From assembly GCA_016801885.1 (NCBI GenBank), contig CM028884.1, positions 9,304,181 through 9,368,180 on the forward strand: DNA of 64,000 nucleotides. Reading direction: 5' to 3'. A model generated the notes under the pieces. The model did no database searches. It was not told where the DNA came from and saw only the letters and a list, made by a program, of their open reading frames with translations. The position numbers were made by a program, and so were the translations under genes. Position 1 is the stretch's first letter, and every line of letters begins with the position of its first letter. This DNA is from Toxotes chatareus (Eukaryota > Chordata > Actinopteri > Toxotidae). Below, piece by piece: positions 12,401 to 24,199 of this stretch.

Positions 12401-15400
12401 GCAAATCTCAGCCATCTGGAAGCTGAATAGAAAAAAAAAATCTCTATTGCCTGCATCTAGATTTGCACACATTGACCCAGATAGTTTTGTGTATTTCCCA
12501 TTATTCACATCCTCTTGTCTGAATTAGTAAAAGTAATCTTTTCTTTCATATCAGTGCTTTTACAAGATTTATACTAAAGCTTATTTCTTATACAAAACCT
12601 TGCTTTTCAACTTCTGCTTTCTGCTTTTCTTCATTTTTCAGTGTCATCCCGTAGTCTAGGAAGCAACTTGTTTCTGTTTAGTTCAAAACAATATCAGTGT
12701 TAACTTGCAGGAACTTAAAGCGTGTTTGAGTAGATGGTCTCTCATACTGAACACCATGCCACCTTTCTATGGATGACAGTAATGCAGCGTGTTAAGGAAT
12801 TACGGTAAACGAGTTGTATCATCGACAAGCATCGGCCTGATCATTTTATCTTTTCAACAGTGGTGAAGGTGAAATTTGGCAATGCTGACGGAGAGTTCTG
12901 TAAATTCCCCTTCCTGTTCATGGGCACCGAGTACAACAGCTGTACGTCGCAGGGCCGTGACGACGGCTTCCTGTGGTGCTCAACCACCTACAACTTTGAT
13001 GAAGACAGCAAATATGGATTCTGCCCTCATGAATGTAAGTTTGTACTAAAGCATCTTACTGAACCACAAAAACATGAAGTCGTTTGGTAAAAAAGAGTGA
13101 GTGCAAAGTCATACTTCATATCAGATTATTGCTATATTCAAAGCTGCTCTGCTGAGTTTGGACAGAAAGAAAGTAGGTTGGATCGTGAGCCAGGAAACTG
13201 TTGTTTTTTTGTTTGGAGTGGAGAATGGAATATTTCTTTTCCAAGTTACTGCCTCACTTTAGAACACTGGGCTTTGTCAGACATTTTGTTTATCTGTGTT
13301 ATGTTGCTGTCCATGGTACTAACATGATCACATGCCCATTACAACAAACTGCCAAAGTACACATGTACTAAGTTGTTTTGTATGATGAGAACACAACTGA
13401 GGACTGTTTGCGCTGGAGCCATCTGTTCTTTTAAGCTTTTGTGTTGATGTAAAAACAAAACAGAGTTCAGTTCCACATATTAATTATAGTTTATCTTCCT
13501 CTCTGAGCACCTTTGTCCTAAATCGTCGCTCCCTCCAGCTGCTTGGTTGCTTGTAGTGATCGTGTAGGAAGCGAAGCTTTTTCTTTCTGATCAATTATTT
13601 AAAAAACTTAATAATATCATTAGGCTAGGTTATTATGTTTTCTATAATATCAATAATCTATATTTCAATTTGTTTTCCTTTCTTCTGCAGTGCTATTCAC
13701 CCTGGGTGGAAACGCAGAAGGCTCTCCATGTAAATTCCCCTTCACCTTTCAGGGGGAGCAGTATAACGAATGCACCACCCAGGGCAGGGATGACGGTTAC
13801 CGCTGGTGTGCCACCACTGAGGACTATGACCGTGACACAACCTATGGGTTCTGCCCTGAAACTGGTAGGTGGTGTCATATACTGTCTGCTATGTCAGACT
13901 TGTCATGTAATAGGATACTTCCCAGCCAACTAGGATACAACCAAGTAAAATCCTTTTCTGTCGTAAAGATGCTCACATAGTGAATGGGTGTATACCGGTG
14001 TATACATTGTCTTCAGTTTAAGTGTCCAGTTTATGTGTGTGCATGACTGCATTTGTGCATTTTACTGTCTGTGATTATTTTGATTTGCACTGTATGGTGC
14101 CCCTCCGTGTTCTGGTCTACGGGAACCTTCCAGTTGGGGTTTGCATTCTTACTCGTGGTCTGCCGAACGGCTGTGAAAGTATTTTAATGTGCAGTGGCAG
14201 GGCTTATTTTCCATTCTGTCAGTGGGAATGGTTTAAGGGCTGAGGTAGTGTAGTGGGGAGGGAGAGACAGTGAGATAGACAGACAGAGGTACAGCCACTG
14301 GGGCTTTCATCTGGTTCTAATTGATTAGGAATGTAGCTTTGTTGTAAAGCCTTGTGCGATAGCTTGTGCTGAATAAGAAATGATTTTTTTCCCCTTTAAA
14401 ACAGCACAAAACCAGTCTTGCCAAATTGAAAATGATCTCTCTGAAAGAAAATTAATTTGGGCGGGTGCTTTTTGGTTTCCTGCCCAGTGGATTAGTTATT
14501 GATGTTATGTGTGTTGTGTCAGCTGCTTTCATGATGTTGTTTTCAACATCATCTGCGTTGATTTTATAATATAATACAATCCAAACTCCTCTGGAGAAAA
14601 AAAAAATTGGCATATGAATGAGTTCAGATGAACTAAGTTCACTGCACATTTCACTTTTACAGTTCTACTTTTTGTTTCCCCCTCCAGCCATGTCAACGGT
14701 GGGAGGAAACGCAGAAGGAAGCCCCTGTGTCTTCCCCTTCACCTTCCTGGGAAACACCTATGATTCCTGCACCTCATCTGGACGCAGCGACGGCAAGATG
14801 TGGTGTGCTACCACCAAGAGCTATGATGATGACCGCAAATGGGGTTTCTGTCCTGACCAAGGTATAAAGGCATGGGCCAGTAGTATTTGTGGACACTTCT
14901 TGCTGTAGTTGTGGGAATAGCAGCCAAGTGGATATGCCACAAAGGACAAAGCAATGAGTGCAGTGACAGTTTAGATTATTACAAAAACTATGCATTAACC
15001 CTTACTAGACAGGCAGGTAACAACTGCCTGTCAGTCAGAATTTAGTGAATTGAGGTTTTTATTTATTGTGTAAGTTTTTAAAGATTCATTCATTTTGCTC
15101 ATTTGACTTTGTTGACCTTCAAATGCACCATTTCTGATGTGAAATGGTGCACGTTAAAAACATGTAACGTTCATTGTGTCACGTGTTTTCAGGCTACAGT
15201 TTGTTCCTGGTGGCAGCCCATGAGTTTGGTCATGCCCTTGGCTTGGAGCACTCTCAGGACCCCGGAGCATTGATGGCCCCCATTTACACTTTCACTAAAG
15301 ACTTCAGACTTTCTCAGGATGACATCAAAGGCATCCAGGAGCTCTACGGTGAGACAAAATATTATGTGTGGCTAGTTTCCCGGACAGGGATTAAGTCTAA

Positions 15401-18400
15401 TACGAGAACAAAAAAAAAAAAAAAAAAGTTCTCACTATTAGAAGCCAGGAAAGATTAATGTACTACGAGTGCGTAATTGTTCCCTCAAAGATGAAATATT
15501 CTGGTAAATCTTTTAAAATCAGGTGTGCCAACAGACAAGCCTCTGCCTCCAACTCAGGGTCCAGTCACTCCAATGGACATCTGTAAGGAGCCAGTTGTCT
15601 TTGATGCTGTAGCACAGATCAGAGGCGAGACCTTCTTCTTCAAGGACAGGTAATCACATCAAACAAGAAGTCCTAACATTGTTTTGACCGGGAACTAGAC
15701 AAGTGTGCATGTGCCACATTAAAACTAAATGTGGAGGGAGCACAAACAAGTAATCCACCCAAAATCCAAAGCTCTTGATCATGTTGTTTGAGTGTGCTAG
15801 CTGCAATGTTTTCATTAGCTCCATGTTTGACTTTCTCAAAACTTGTAAGCACTGCCAAAGTCTGGCTGAATTTCCTGTCTGTGATCCACAGGAAGGACGA
15901 CAAACAAAACCCAATAGCCCACGTCAGTCTACACAAGTCTATGACTTGTGTAAGAGAAATCAGGCAGCCTACACATGTTGTATTTCATAATCATTTCCCC
16001 TCAAACAATGAGCAGTTTGACATGAGGTTTCCTGTTAATTATTGTTTCTCATATTGCAGTCTTGTGCCACTTGAAGATTGTGGTTTAGATGCTTGTTTCG
16101 TGATGTGACAATTAGTAAGAGGGAAAAACAAACCATTCCTCTACACATGCAGTGACAACCAAAATAGTTATCAGTCATAAACGCAGTCTACAGTTCTCTC
16201 CTCCACCGGCGCCAGTGAATCCAAAAGTCTTGTAAGATTACTGTGTGCCTACTGGCTGACCCTACTTAGGAGAGGAGTTTCGTGAAGTGCTGTGGTTTGG
16301 TCTTTGTGAGTCAGTACGTTTTCCCGCACAAATGGGAAAATTTTCAACAACAGCTGAAGCTTGTTACAGTCCAATTCTCACAAGCGTCACTTAAAACAAA
16401 AAAAAACAATAATGTGGGAAAAGGAAGCGATAAAGAACACAAATAGTGTCTCTGTTAGTTATGAGGTGTTAACATTTCTAGATGTGCTGCGAAATATCAA
16501 CTCCTTGCAATTTCAAGGTTAACAGAGCTGTATATCTGTCATGACCATTTTGGAAAATCATCCAAAGTAAACGAGCCAGCAGACCTCCGTACCAAAGAGT
16601 GTAGTCTTTCAGTTCGCCTGGTCTTCCTCCCCCGAAAGCCTGGGCTTAGAAACTGGGAGAGACGAGCCGCAACCCTGCTCACAAATACTGCTTTAATACA
16701 GAATTACTTTCACCTTGCTGTGGTTCCTTTCCACACATTCACAGTAATCGACAGAGCAGCACATGAACTTGCGGGGCGCTCTGTGGACCATGAAAGTTTG
16801 GCCCAGTTCTTGGAAATCAAGCTGCTCTGAAATTTAATCCCCTTGAAGCTTCAGACTGAGTTACAGCTATGAAAAAGAAAGATAAACATACCTGATCATC
16901 ACCTGTGCTGTTCTATGATTGTTAATAATGACATACAGATCCAAACATGCCATCTAGATCATTATAGGGTATCAGTAGTTGGGATTTTCATTATGTTCCC
17001 TATGCTGTCTTTGAATGATGGGACTACACCACTCCTTTCATATCTGGCCTATTTCAACAGATGCTTAAACTGTCATAATCCATTGCAACAGTTTGTTCAG
17101 CAGCTCACTGAGTTTGTTAGCTCCTGTGTGTAATCTTAAGTCTTTTTACTCTTAGATATTTTCAAGCAATTATTCATTTGATATGCCTCAAATTTCGGTT
17201 ATTATATGAAAATGTGTCAGTGCTCAAGAAGACTATGAGCCACTCATCTGAATTCTCTCAAGGCACTGGAGTGAACGTACAGTACACTATAACTCTCCAA
17301 AGTCTGAGATTAGTGAAGTTTCAGTATGGGCCTGTTGTTCTGACCTTCACAGGGACTTATTGAGTTGCCTGAAGGCCATGTCAGGCGTGTAAGCTGCAGA
17401 GCTCTGGTACAAACTAAGCTTTATAGCTTCAGAGAAAGTGCGATGCCCTCTGGGCTCAAGGGATAATGCTCACTTGACTCATCCTTTGTACAAGTGGGAT
17501 CACCCCACCCATTTTCTGCCAGTTCAGCGAATTTATGATGTAGGATAAAACTTGACATGATGCAATGAGCAATGCTTGTAGCACTCCCTGAGCTCAGCAT
17601 TAAAGTGTGTCTGTCTGTCTGGGGGCTTAGGGGGAAGGCAATTATAAAGTCTGTCTCATAGAAACAATTTGGCCAACCCACTAATTAGGTTCCTTGTGTA
17701 TTTATGACTGTAATTTTACAGAACAAATATCCACAGAAGTAACGTCAAGCTCATGTGCTTATATCATAGCATGTGGCCACAGCCAGAGACTGTTTGCAAT
17801 AGACAGCATTTCCTATAGTTGTCATCCTTAAGATTTCAGTCATGGATGATCTGGAAACACGTGGATTCGAAGGTAACAGAAATCAGCAGCCACTTTGACA
17901 GAAAAACATCAGAAAACCAACTGGTGTATTCTTTTACAACACAACCAAACAATCTCACATTGTTTTTGTAGAGAAGTCAGTCAAGGCAAGTATTTTTCCA
18001 CACAGCAGCAGGTCACTAGAAGTTTGTGACCTTGCTTAGGGGTTTGAGTAATGTAGCCACTGACAAAAATGTCCAAAAATGACTAGTTTTCTCATATTTC
18101 ATTTCCTGGGACTGCTTCAGAATAAAAGACACCATTTCCTGCCACTTTTAATGTGAAGCAGAGAAAGTAGGAAATATTTCATGGCATTAGTAATGATTCA
18201 GTATGACTCTAATGGTGTAAAGACAGTGAACAGTAAATAATGAAGCTGTTACAATAACATAAAATTAACATAACAATCTGAATTTAGAACACACACTACT
18301 GACAACGCCCTATCAAGTGCCAGCTGGCCTCTCCACCAAACCTGCCACCCAAACAGGTTTCCACTAGTCAGCAAGGAGACATATACATGTAGGATTTGTT

Positions 18401-19245
18401 GTGGGTGCTTGAGTTAAACACAGTGTGTTTTTGTCAGTTTAAGGCAAATCACATACATAACACACAGCCATTTTGTAAGGCATCTTATGATTTGGATTTC
18501 TGAAAGTATAAACAGTTTCCTAACATAAATCTTGCCAGGGATGCAGAATCTTTAAAGAAACTTAAAATGAGTATCATGGCCGCTGATATTTCTGTAAGAA
18601 TTACATTCCTGTTGCACCGTAATGCAGTGCAGACCTTTAACATCAACCTGCTGTAGCAAAGAGGTATAACATCACTGTTTTAGCAACAGATGCAGGATGT
18701 ATGGATTACTACTTGGTTTGACATCTTAGCAATTATATAGTTATATATTTAAAAAAAAAAACTACTAGAAACCAATGGCTGCCTGAAAGGTAAGACAAAA
18801 AAGAATCTAAAACATTACCAGTGCTTTGGAAAAATCTTTCTGTATCCTGTCTGTCTTCTTAGCCAGCCACTTGGGCAGCTATTTGTCTTTTTATTGACTA
18901 GATACAAAGAAAAGAGAGGAAAGGATAACATTTAAGGTGTGACATGAACTTAAAGCCCTTGAGATATTGTTGGTACATGACTTAAACTCTTGGAAAGTCT
19001 TATCTTCATTTTATCATTATCACAACTCATCTTTGCAATTGGTAGATCTTTCTCTTTTTAAAAAATAGGTCAGTGGAAAAGAGTTTGGGAAGCTGCCGTT
19101 GTTGTGCAGCTGTGTATTGGAAATCCGGGCAAGATGGGTCTTGTTCCGCTGGCGTCGGCAGCCTTAGTCCTAATGAGAACCAGATGCTCGTGAATCAGGC
19201 CATTGTGGCTGCCTCAGCCAGTGAAGCACTTGCACTAAAACTCCC

Positions 19246-19284
<39 letters not shown>

Positions 19285-21755
19285 ACTCTCCCCACCTCCT
19301 CACTGACCCCCTCTACCCTTCTTTTACTCTCACTCCCATTTCATCCCCAGCTCATCTACCTTACGATCGCTTATGCATTCATTCTCTGTCTGCCAGGTTC
19401 CTGTTCAGGTCAGTCAACTTCAGAAGCAAGCCCAACGGTCCAATGCTAGTGGCCACCTACTGGCCTGACCTGCCTGTCAAGGTGGATGCTGCCTATGAAA
19501 ACCCAGTGGAGGAAAAAACAGTCTTCTTCTCAGGTATGCTGGAGAAGACGAGTAACTGTGAAGAAACAGCTGATGTAAACCTTGCTCAGTATTGATGCTA
19601 CATCACATGAACTGTGCACCCTGGTCACATCATCCCTGTGATTCTGTGGTGATCAGAGAAGCAGATAGTTCCACTTCCGCGAGTACTGAAGAGGCATTTT
19701 CACTTTTTTAACATTTGGATGCGTTTCCCTTAATGGTCAAGCATTTCTACGAACTGAAACACTAGGAGAAGCAGGAGTGTTGGCTGAGCACTCTCAGGAA
19801 ACTTGAGATGTTCCACCACAGTTATTAGTGGTTTATGATGCGTTCCTTGCATTTTACTAATATGACAATCTTCCTGAATACTGATGAGATTTACATAATA
19901 TATTTGTCAGCTTTGAAGACATTACCAGCAGAGCTGGTTTGGCTATAGGGGGAGATTTACTACCCGGAATGGTAAAGAGATGACCTCACACTCATGATAT
20001 GACATATATGGTTAACAGATTTGTAGGATTATGGGATAAAAATTTCTTTAACAGTCCTGTGCTAGAAAAAAACAGTTACCTTCCATCTGTATTCCGAATG
20101 TCTTCAGTGTTATTTTAACCACAGTTCTACTTTTCTGCTTTCTTTTTCCCCCCAGGCAACGAGATGTGGGTTTACAAAGCAGACGAGTTGGAGAGAGGTT
20201 ACCCCAAGAGGCTCTCCAGCCTTGACCTTCCCGCTGACCTGCAGCAAATCGACGCTGCCTTCAACTTTAGGAAGAACAGAAAGACCTACCTATTTGCTGG
20301 GGACAAATTCTGGAGGTAACGTATTCAAACATTTCTGAGCCTAAAACCTTTGTCTGACACACCCTTGCTTGTGCTGCTGTTGTCATTACCTCTTATTGCA
20401 ATTCTGGGCTACGTCTGGCTTCAGTTAGTGTTTAGTGTGACATAAACTGTTCTGTAAACCACAACAGCTCTGTTAGCCCTTGCACAACATGGGAATTCAT
20501 AGTGTTGACTAACTGTTTTATCTCCATAGAAAAGTGAGTGCTGAGTGTTTTTGTGTATGAGAGGGATCTGATTAAAGGATGCACTTTTACTGTTACGTTT
20601 CTACAGATATGATGAGGACAGGAAGAGAATGGACCCTGGCTTCCCCAAACTTATTGCTGAATCCTGGAATGGCATCCCAGACGGCATAGACTCTGCCTTC
20701 AGTCTTAATGGCATTGGTAAGCGGGAAAAAAATAAATAAATAAAACAAAATTTATATATACATTGAGGACACTACAAGAAATGTCAGAGGATCACCAAAG
20801 TTCATCTTGAGGGGGACATGAATTCACACTCCAAATTTGATGGCGATCCAACCAATGGTGGTCAAAACATTTAACTGAAAACTGCACATCAATTTCATGT
20901 TGGCGCTAGATGGAAAGTCAGAGGAACACCAGAGTCATTTGGGTTCCATCCTTCGGCAACCATGACGAGAAGAGGTGACAATAACTGTGTGAAAATAAAC
21001 CAGAATTGATCACTGTTCCGATTGTAAATCAAAGAATGGAGACAAAATTGCAAAAGGCAAGAGTTTTTCTGGCTGTTGTGCTTCGATTATAACATGACTG
21101 GTGCTCTGTGTGCTAGTTCGCTGCAGACTGACTTTCCTTCTGGTAAGATTGTAGACAAATCCAATCGGCTCTATCAGCAAGTCTGGCACTGTGCCTCTGT
21201 CAATAAAAATCCTCATATACCAGAAGCCAGCAAGCAGTGGTGATGCCATCTAGCCAGAAGAGCTGTTTAGAGGAACTGACTACACAAAGAAAATAAAGTA
21301 GAAAAAAGGCCAAAGGGAGTAGTTCTGAAGTTAGGGAGTCATCTGTGGTCTGACGTTGATAGAAGGAGACAGTCAGTGGGAGAGCAGTTGCTTTATATCT
21401 CTTACTCAATGCTTGAATTTGCTATGAGTGAATAACACATGACGGGCTGTGTTCACTTTGCTTGTTAGTGAGCAAATCAAATCCAGTCTGTGGTGATGAA
21501 TTTTAGGCAGGATGCTGGTAAACTTCCTCTGAGACTTGACACTGTCAGCCATGTATCCTTGGGTTTAGAGGTGTAGATTTGTGTCTATGGCAAGCGGCCA
21601 GGGATTTTTCCATTACTGCTCTCCTAACATACACTGAGTACTGTAAGCATCACATAGCCCCTTCCCCACACCGTGAACAAACAAATTTATATAAAGAAAG
21701 TCTGTTCCCCTCCACAGAGGTGCCTCTGTATACTTCCTGATTAACATAATTCAGG

Positions 21756-21794
<39 letters not shown>

Positions 21795-22075
21795 CTGAGG
21801 CCTGATTGAGACTGATCACCTGTTCACCTATATGCTTTTATTAGCTGGATTATTTTACTGTGATTACAAGGTAGTTTTTTCCTTGTTTTACACAAACTGT
21901 ATTTCATGCTGAGGAAGACTAACTTAAACAAATATTTTGAACACTGTGTCCATTGTGCTTGCTTTTAACAGATTACAGCTACTTCTTCAAAGGCAACCAC
22001 TATTTCAAGCTGGAGGACAGCAGCTTGAAGATCGTCAAGTTGGGTGAAGTCACAAAGGACTGGCTCGGATGTTGA
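9309..22075 (+). CDS. mmp2: mmp2: matrix metalloproteinase-2 (72-kDa gelatinase A), 13 coding exons, 658 aa
   Basis: Secreted zinc endopeptidase that cleaves denatured collagen, type IV collagen and other matrix proteins. Join: 9309-9464, 9668-9894, 10972-11120, 11978-12106, 12861-13034, 13691-13864, 14688-14861, 15193-15348, 15523-15649, 19397-19533, 20156-20315, 20607-20716, 21972-22075 (1977 nt, frame closed). The start is the first ATG after an in-frame TAA at 9297. Visible domains in order: signal peptide (~1-29); propeptide with cysteine switch PRCGVPD (Cys103); catalytic domain from about Tyr111; three fibronectin type II modules (exons 5-7, each 174 nt, phase 1-1); zinc site HEFGHxxGxxH at 404-414 with catalytic Glu405 and Met-turn Met422; a short hinge; and a four-bladed hemopexin domain closed by Cys467 and the terminal Cys658. 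Human MMP2 has 660 aa and almost the same exon lengths. The three type II modules exclude every MMP except MMP2 and MMP9, and the FnII/hinge pattern plus lpcat2 next door fix it as mmp2. Confidence 0.98.
9668..9894 (+). CDS. mmp2: mmp2 coding exon 2 (propeptide, cysteine switch)
   Basis: Residues 53-128. Holds the propeptide helices and the cysteine switch PRCGVPD, whose Cys103 ligates the catalytic zinc in the latent enzyme. The activation cleavage point ANY follows at about residues 109-111. Acceptor TTCTAG, donor GTCAGA, 227 nt as in human. Confidence 0.97.
9895..10971 (+). other. mmp2: mmp2 intron 2
   Basis: 1.08 kb. C-rich run CCCCCCCCCC near 10396-10405; otherwise unremarkable AT-rich sequence with no gene seen. 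Confidence 0.9.
10972..11120 (+). CDS. mmp2: mmp2 coding exon 3 (catalytic domain, first part)
   Basis: Residues 128-177, beginning RILGYTPDLDEE, the start of the catalytic fold. 149 nt, phase 2 in, phase 1 out. The acceptor is CCCGTAG and the donor GTATGC. Confidence 0.97.
11121..11977 (+). other. mmp2: mmp2 intron 3
   Basis: 0.86 kb. A small tandem run of TATGCTTGC-like units lies at about 11140-11175, just past exon 3. Nothing else seen. Confidence 0.9.
11978..12106 (+). CDS. mmp2: mmp2 coding exon 4 (structural zinc/calcium site)
   Basis: Residues 178-220: EHGDGYPFDGKDG and GGDSHFDDDE, the structural zinc and calcium ligands of the MMP fold. 129 nt, phase 1-1, donor GTAATG. The residue before EHG is Asn, where human has Trp. 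Confidence 0.97.
12107..12860 (+). other. mmp2: mmp2 intron 4
   Basis: 0.75 kb of AT-rich intron; no features recognised. Confidence 0.9.
12861..13034 (+). CDS. mmp2: mmp2 coding exon 5 (fibronectin type II module 1)
   Basis: Residues 221-278. First collagen-binding type II module with CKFPFLF, the CTSQGR turn and WCSTT before FGFCP-type ending (YGFCPHE). 174 nt, symmetric phase 1-1. Confidence 0.97.
13035..13690 (+). other. mmp2: mmp2 intron 5
   Basis: 0.66 kb, AT-rich; nothing recognised. Confidence 0.9.
13691..13864 (+). CDS. mmp2: mmp2 coding exon 6 (fibronectin type II module 2)
   Basis: Residues 279-336. Second type II module: GGNAEGSPCKFPFTF, CTTQGRDDGYRWC, YGFCPET. 174 nt, phase 1-1, same length as its two neighbours, in keeping with module duplication by exon. 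Confidence 0.97.
13865..14687 (+). other. mmp2: mmp2 intron 6
   Basis: 0.82 kb; short GACAGA-rich patch near 14262-14288, otherwise nothing recognised. Confidence 0.9.
14688..14861 (+). CDS. mmp2: mmp2 coding exon 7 (fibronectin type II module 3)
   Basis: Residues 337-394. Third type II module: GGNAEGSPCVFPFTF, CTSSGRSDGKMWC, WGFCPDQ. 174 nt, phase 1-1; acceptor CCTCCAG, donor GTATAA. Confidence 0.97.
14862..15192 (+). other. mmp2: mmp2 intron 7
   Basis: 331 nt; a small inverted repeat around ATGCACCATTTC / GAAATGGTGCA at 15123-15150. No gene content. Confidence 0.85.
15193..15348 (+). CDS. mmp2: mmp2 coding exon 8 (catalytic zinc helix)
   Basis: Residues 395-446. Carries AAHEFGHALGLEHS, the three zinc-binding histidines 404, 408 and 414 with Glu405 as general base, then the Met-turn PGALMAPIY. 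156 nt as in human. Confidence 0.98.
15523..15649 (+). CDS. mmp2: mmp2 coding exon 9 (hinge and hemopexin blade 1 start)
   Basis: Residues 447-489. Proline-rich hinge, then Cys467 (partner of the C-terminal Cys658) and AQIRGETFFFKDR of hemopexin blade 1. 127 nt; human is somewhat longer, so the hinge is slightly shorter here. Confidence 0.95.
15650..19396 (+). other. mmp2: mmp2 intron 9 (longest mmp2 intron)
   Basis: 3.75 kb, splitting the hemopexin domain. No coding content recognised. Ends with a (CT)n(CA)n tract about 110 nt before the exon 10 acceptor. Confidence 0.9.
19247..19288. repeat. (CT)n(CA)n compound microsatellite
   Basis: CTCTCTCTCTC to 19260 followed by ACAC to 19286, inside mmp2 intron 9 shortly before exon 10. 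Confidence 0.9.
19397..19533 (+). CDS. mmp2: mmp2 coding exon 10 (hemopexin repeat)
   Basis: Residues 489-534. Reads RFLFRSVN...VDAAYENP...KTVFFSG, a typical hemopexin blade sequence (DAAYE, FF-G). Follows the longest intron of the gene (3.7 kb). Confidence 0.96.
19534..20155 (+). other. mmp2: mmp2 intron 10
   Basis: 0.62 kb, no features recognised beyond a pyrimidine-rich acceptor region. Confidence 0.9.
20156..20315 (+). CDS. mmp2: mmp2 coding exon 11 (hemopexin repeat)
   Basis: Residues 535-588: NEMWVYK, YPKRLSSLDLP and DAAFNFRKNRKTYLFAGDKFW of the third hemopexin blade. 160 nt as in human; acceptor CCCCAG, donor GTAACG. Confidence 0.96.
20607..20716 (+). CDS. mmp2: mmp2 coding exon 12 (hemopexin repeat)
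   Basis: Residues 588-624: YDEDRKRMDPGFPKLI, WNGIPDGIDSAFSLNG. 110 nt as in human. This part of the hemopexin domain binds TIMP-2 in the mammalian enzyme. Confidence 0.96.
20717..21971 (+). other. mmp2: mmp2 intron 12
   Basis: 1.25 kb. Contains a (GA)n run at 21761-21792. A stretch at about 20760-20945 has the phrasing of a dispersed element (GGCGATCCAACCAATGG, GAAAGTCAGAGGAACACC) but could not be assigned. Confidence 0.85.
21761..21792. repeat. (GA)16 microsatellite
   Basis: Uninterrupted AG dinucleotides in mmp2 intron 12. Confidence 0.95.
21972..22075 (+). CDS. mmp2: mmp2 coding exon 13 (terminal)
   Basis: Residues 625-658: SYFFKGNHYFKLED ... KDWLGC then TGA at 22073-22075. The last residue is the Cys that closes the propeller with Cys467. 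Confidence 0.97.
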
Positions 22076-23190
22076 GCATTTCCAAAATGTCTCACAACTT
22101 GCGAATTCCTGTAATGACGTCTGGCCTCATGAGGACATTGCTATAGTATTGTACATAACTTGAGGTCGCCGCTGTGCACACTGTTGTAAGTTTTTATCCT
22201 GGCAACTATGCACGCTTCTTTGGGAGATATGTCCCTTCCGGCCTGTATAACCAGCCTCCAGCTTTGTAGAAAGTCACCTCGGGACCTTCAACACAGGCTG
22301 AACATAGGCAACTGGATATTTGCTATATTACTGTGTGATACTGACATTGTATTTGTTATGCTGATGCAGATCTATTACAATATGTACCCCCTGTTTTATT
22401 GTTTTATAGTTTTTTGTCTTCTTTTTTAAACTCAGACATCAGGTATGTCCACACTGCATTAAACGCAGTGATATACTGTGCTGTGAGATATTGCCGTTTT
22501 ATGCAAATTTGATTCTGAGAGGCTGTTTTACACCATATGAGGAATTCATGTTGGCTTAGAATGACTTCTTTGTCCAGTGTACTAAGTGCAGTTTTATAAA
22601 TGTATCAGTTTTAAGTAATTAATTTTCTCATTGTTGAGCAATACATTTGAAAAAATGAATTTGCACAATGTGTCTGACCGAAAATGGTGCTTTAGAGATT
22701 GCTTTTGCATATAGTCCTACACACACACATATATATATATGTATTTACGCAACTTATATTCAGTGTAACTATGTCTGATGGGACTACTTAGTATCCTCTG
22801 AATGTCAGAAAGTAGTATTTGCAGGCACACATTATTCTTCATTTGGTTAGCACTTTTTTTATAGGACTATACAAGGGAACTGCATAAGATGGAGACCAAA
22901 TTATTGTCATGGCAACTCCATGTTGCATTTCCCTTCACTAATGGTACAGAAAGATTAAAGGCACAGGTTGCCTCCAGAGGCTGTATAGGTTTGCTGCATG
23001 ATGGAATCATGACAAGAGTACCGCAGTAGTATTGTTTAATAATCTTATTTTTGTTTGTTTGTTTGTTTGTTTTTTATATTCTCTTTTCTTTCTTGGGTTG
23101 TAGCAATACAGTCAGTGTGTTCTGTTGTTTTTAATGCTTGTGCACTTTGTTACTGTCATCAATAAAGATGAAAGATGGTCAAAATTATTT
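22076..23190 (+). other. mmp2: mmp2 3' untranslated region
   Basis: About 1.1 kb of AT-rich sequence after the mmp2 stop, ending shortly after a canonical AATAAA at 23161-23166. It contains a (CA)/(TA) run near 22720-22742 and a (GTTT)n run at 23052-23075. Confidence 0.75.
23161..23166 (+). terminator. mmp2: mmp2 polyadenylation signal AATAAA
   Basis: Canonical hexamer followed by AAGATGGTC-type sequence, the only AATAAA that closes the mmp2 transcript before the intergenic spacer. Confidence 0.7.
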
Positions 23191-24199
23191 GGAACAGTGA
23201 TAAACAGAGGAAGAGCTCCGTATAATTTGCAGTGTTGTGGGTTGGAAGCAATTACAGGCCTGGTAAATATAGCAACCAAATACTAAATAACAGTGACAAG
23301 AAAAGGTTTCAAATCATTTTCTTCCTGATAAAGTATACCACAATGTACAAGTAACCTATTACAAGTAAAAGTCCTGCATTCAAGTAATTAGTAAGTATTA
23401 TTAGCACAATGTACTTGTTTCTAAAGTAAAAGTACTCATGTTGCAGTAATGATAAATATCATTTGATTACTAACAGAAGAAGCCTGTAAGCAGAGCTCTG
23501 AGGTTGAAACTGGTTGTGGTGGAACAGGTTTCAGCTACTTTGTAAACTGCTGGTGAATTCAATCCGTAACAATGCATGACATTTTATGGCCTGGACATAT
23601 CTTTTCTGTGGAACATCTAAATTTGCATAGTAACTAGCAGTAGTAAAACAAATGTAATAATGAAAATAAAAAGCACGATATTTCATCCCAAAATGGAGGG
23701 AAGTGCCTAAAAATCGTACTCAAGTACACCATTTGCACCTACATGCACTTACTTAGTTTCCATCCCTGGAGAGAAGCTAGGGATGGCTTCTCTCCAGGGA
23801 TGAGAGAGAAGCCATGGGACAGGGCATGGAAAGACCATGCCCTGTCTTTCCAGGGCATGGTCAAATGAGATTTTCTTTTTAATGAAACTGCGCCATCTTG
23901 TGGGCTTTCATGTGAGCTTATAAACAAACATGTCAATGCACCTTATTATTCTCTTGATATCGGTGCTCATTCGCTAAATGTGCACCAGCTCTAGTATCTT
24001 AGGACCGGTGTATGTCCTGGGTGGATTTATAATCTCTTTGTTTATCAGTGAGTGATTGCCCTGTGTATGGCCTGTGACAACACCGGTGCGCCTCTTTCTT
24101 TCATGTGATTTGTGATATTAATTAAACATAGGTGTGTGGGATGACAGCATCCTTGAAACGTGCATAATGAGGGTTCACAGGTTGTAAAACCCGTTGAAA
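23191..24199. other. mmp2-lpcat2 spacer
   Basis: About 1 kb. AT-rich, with imperfect repeats of AAGTAAAAGTACT-like sequence around 23350-23435 and the hairpin cluster at 23761-23862. No gene seen. Confidence 0.75.
23761..23862. repeat. double perfect hairpin with an alternative third arm
   Basis: Arms 23761-23777 and 23786-23802 are perfect inverted repeats (17 bp, 8-nt loop). Arms 23818-23829 and 23835-23846 are another (12 bp, 5-nt loop). A third copy of the second arm at 23851-23862 pairs equally well with 23833-23844. See findings. Confidence 0.9.
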
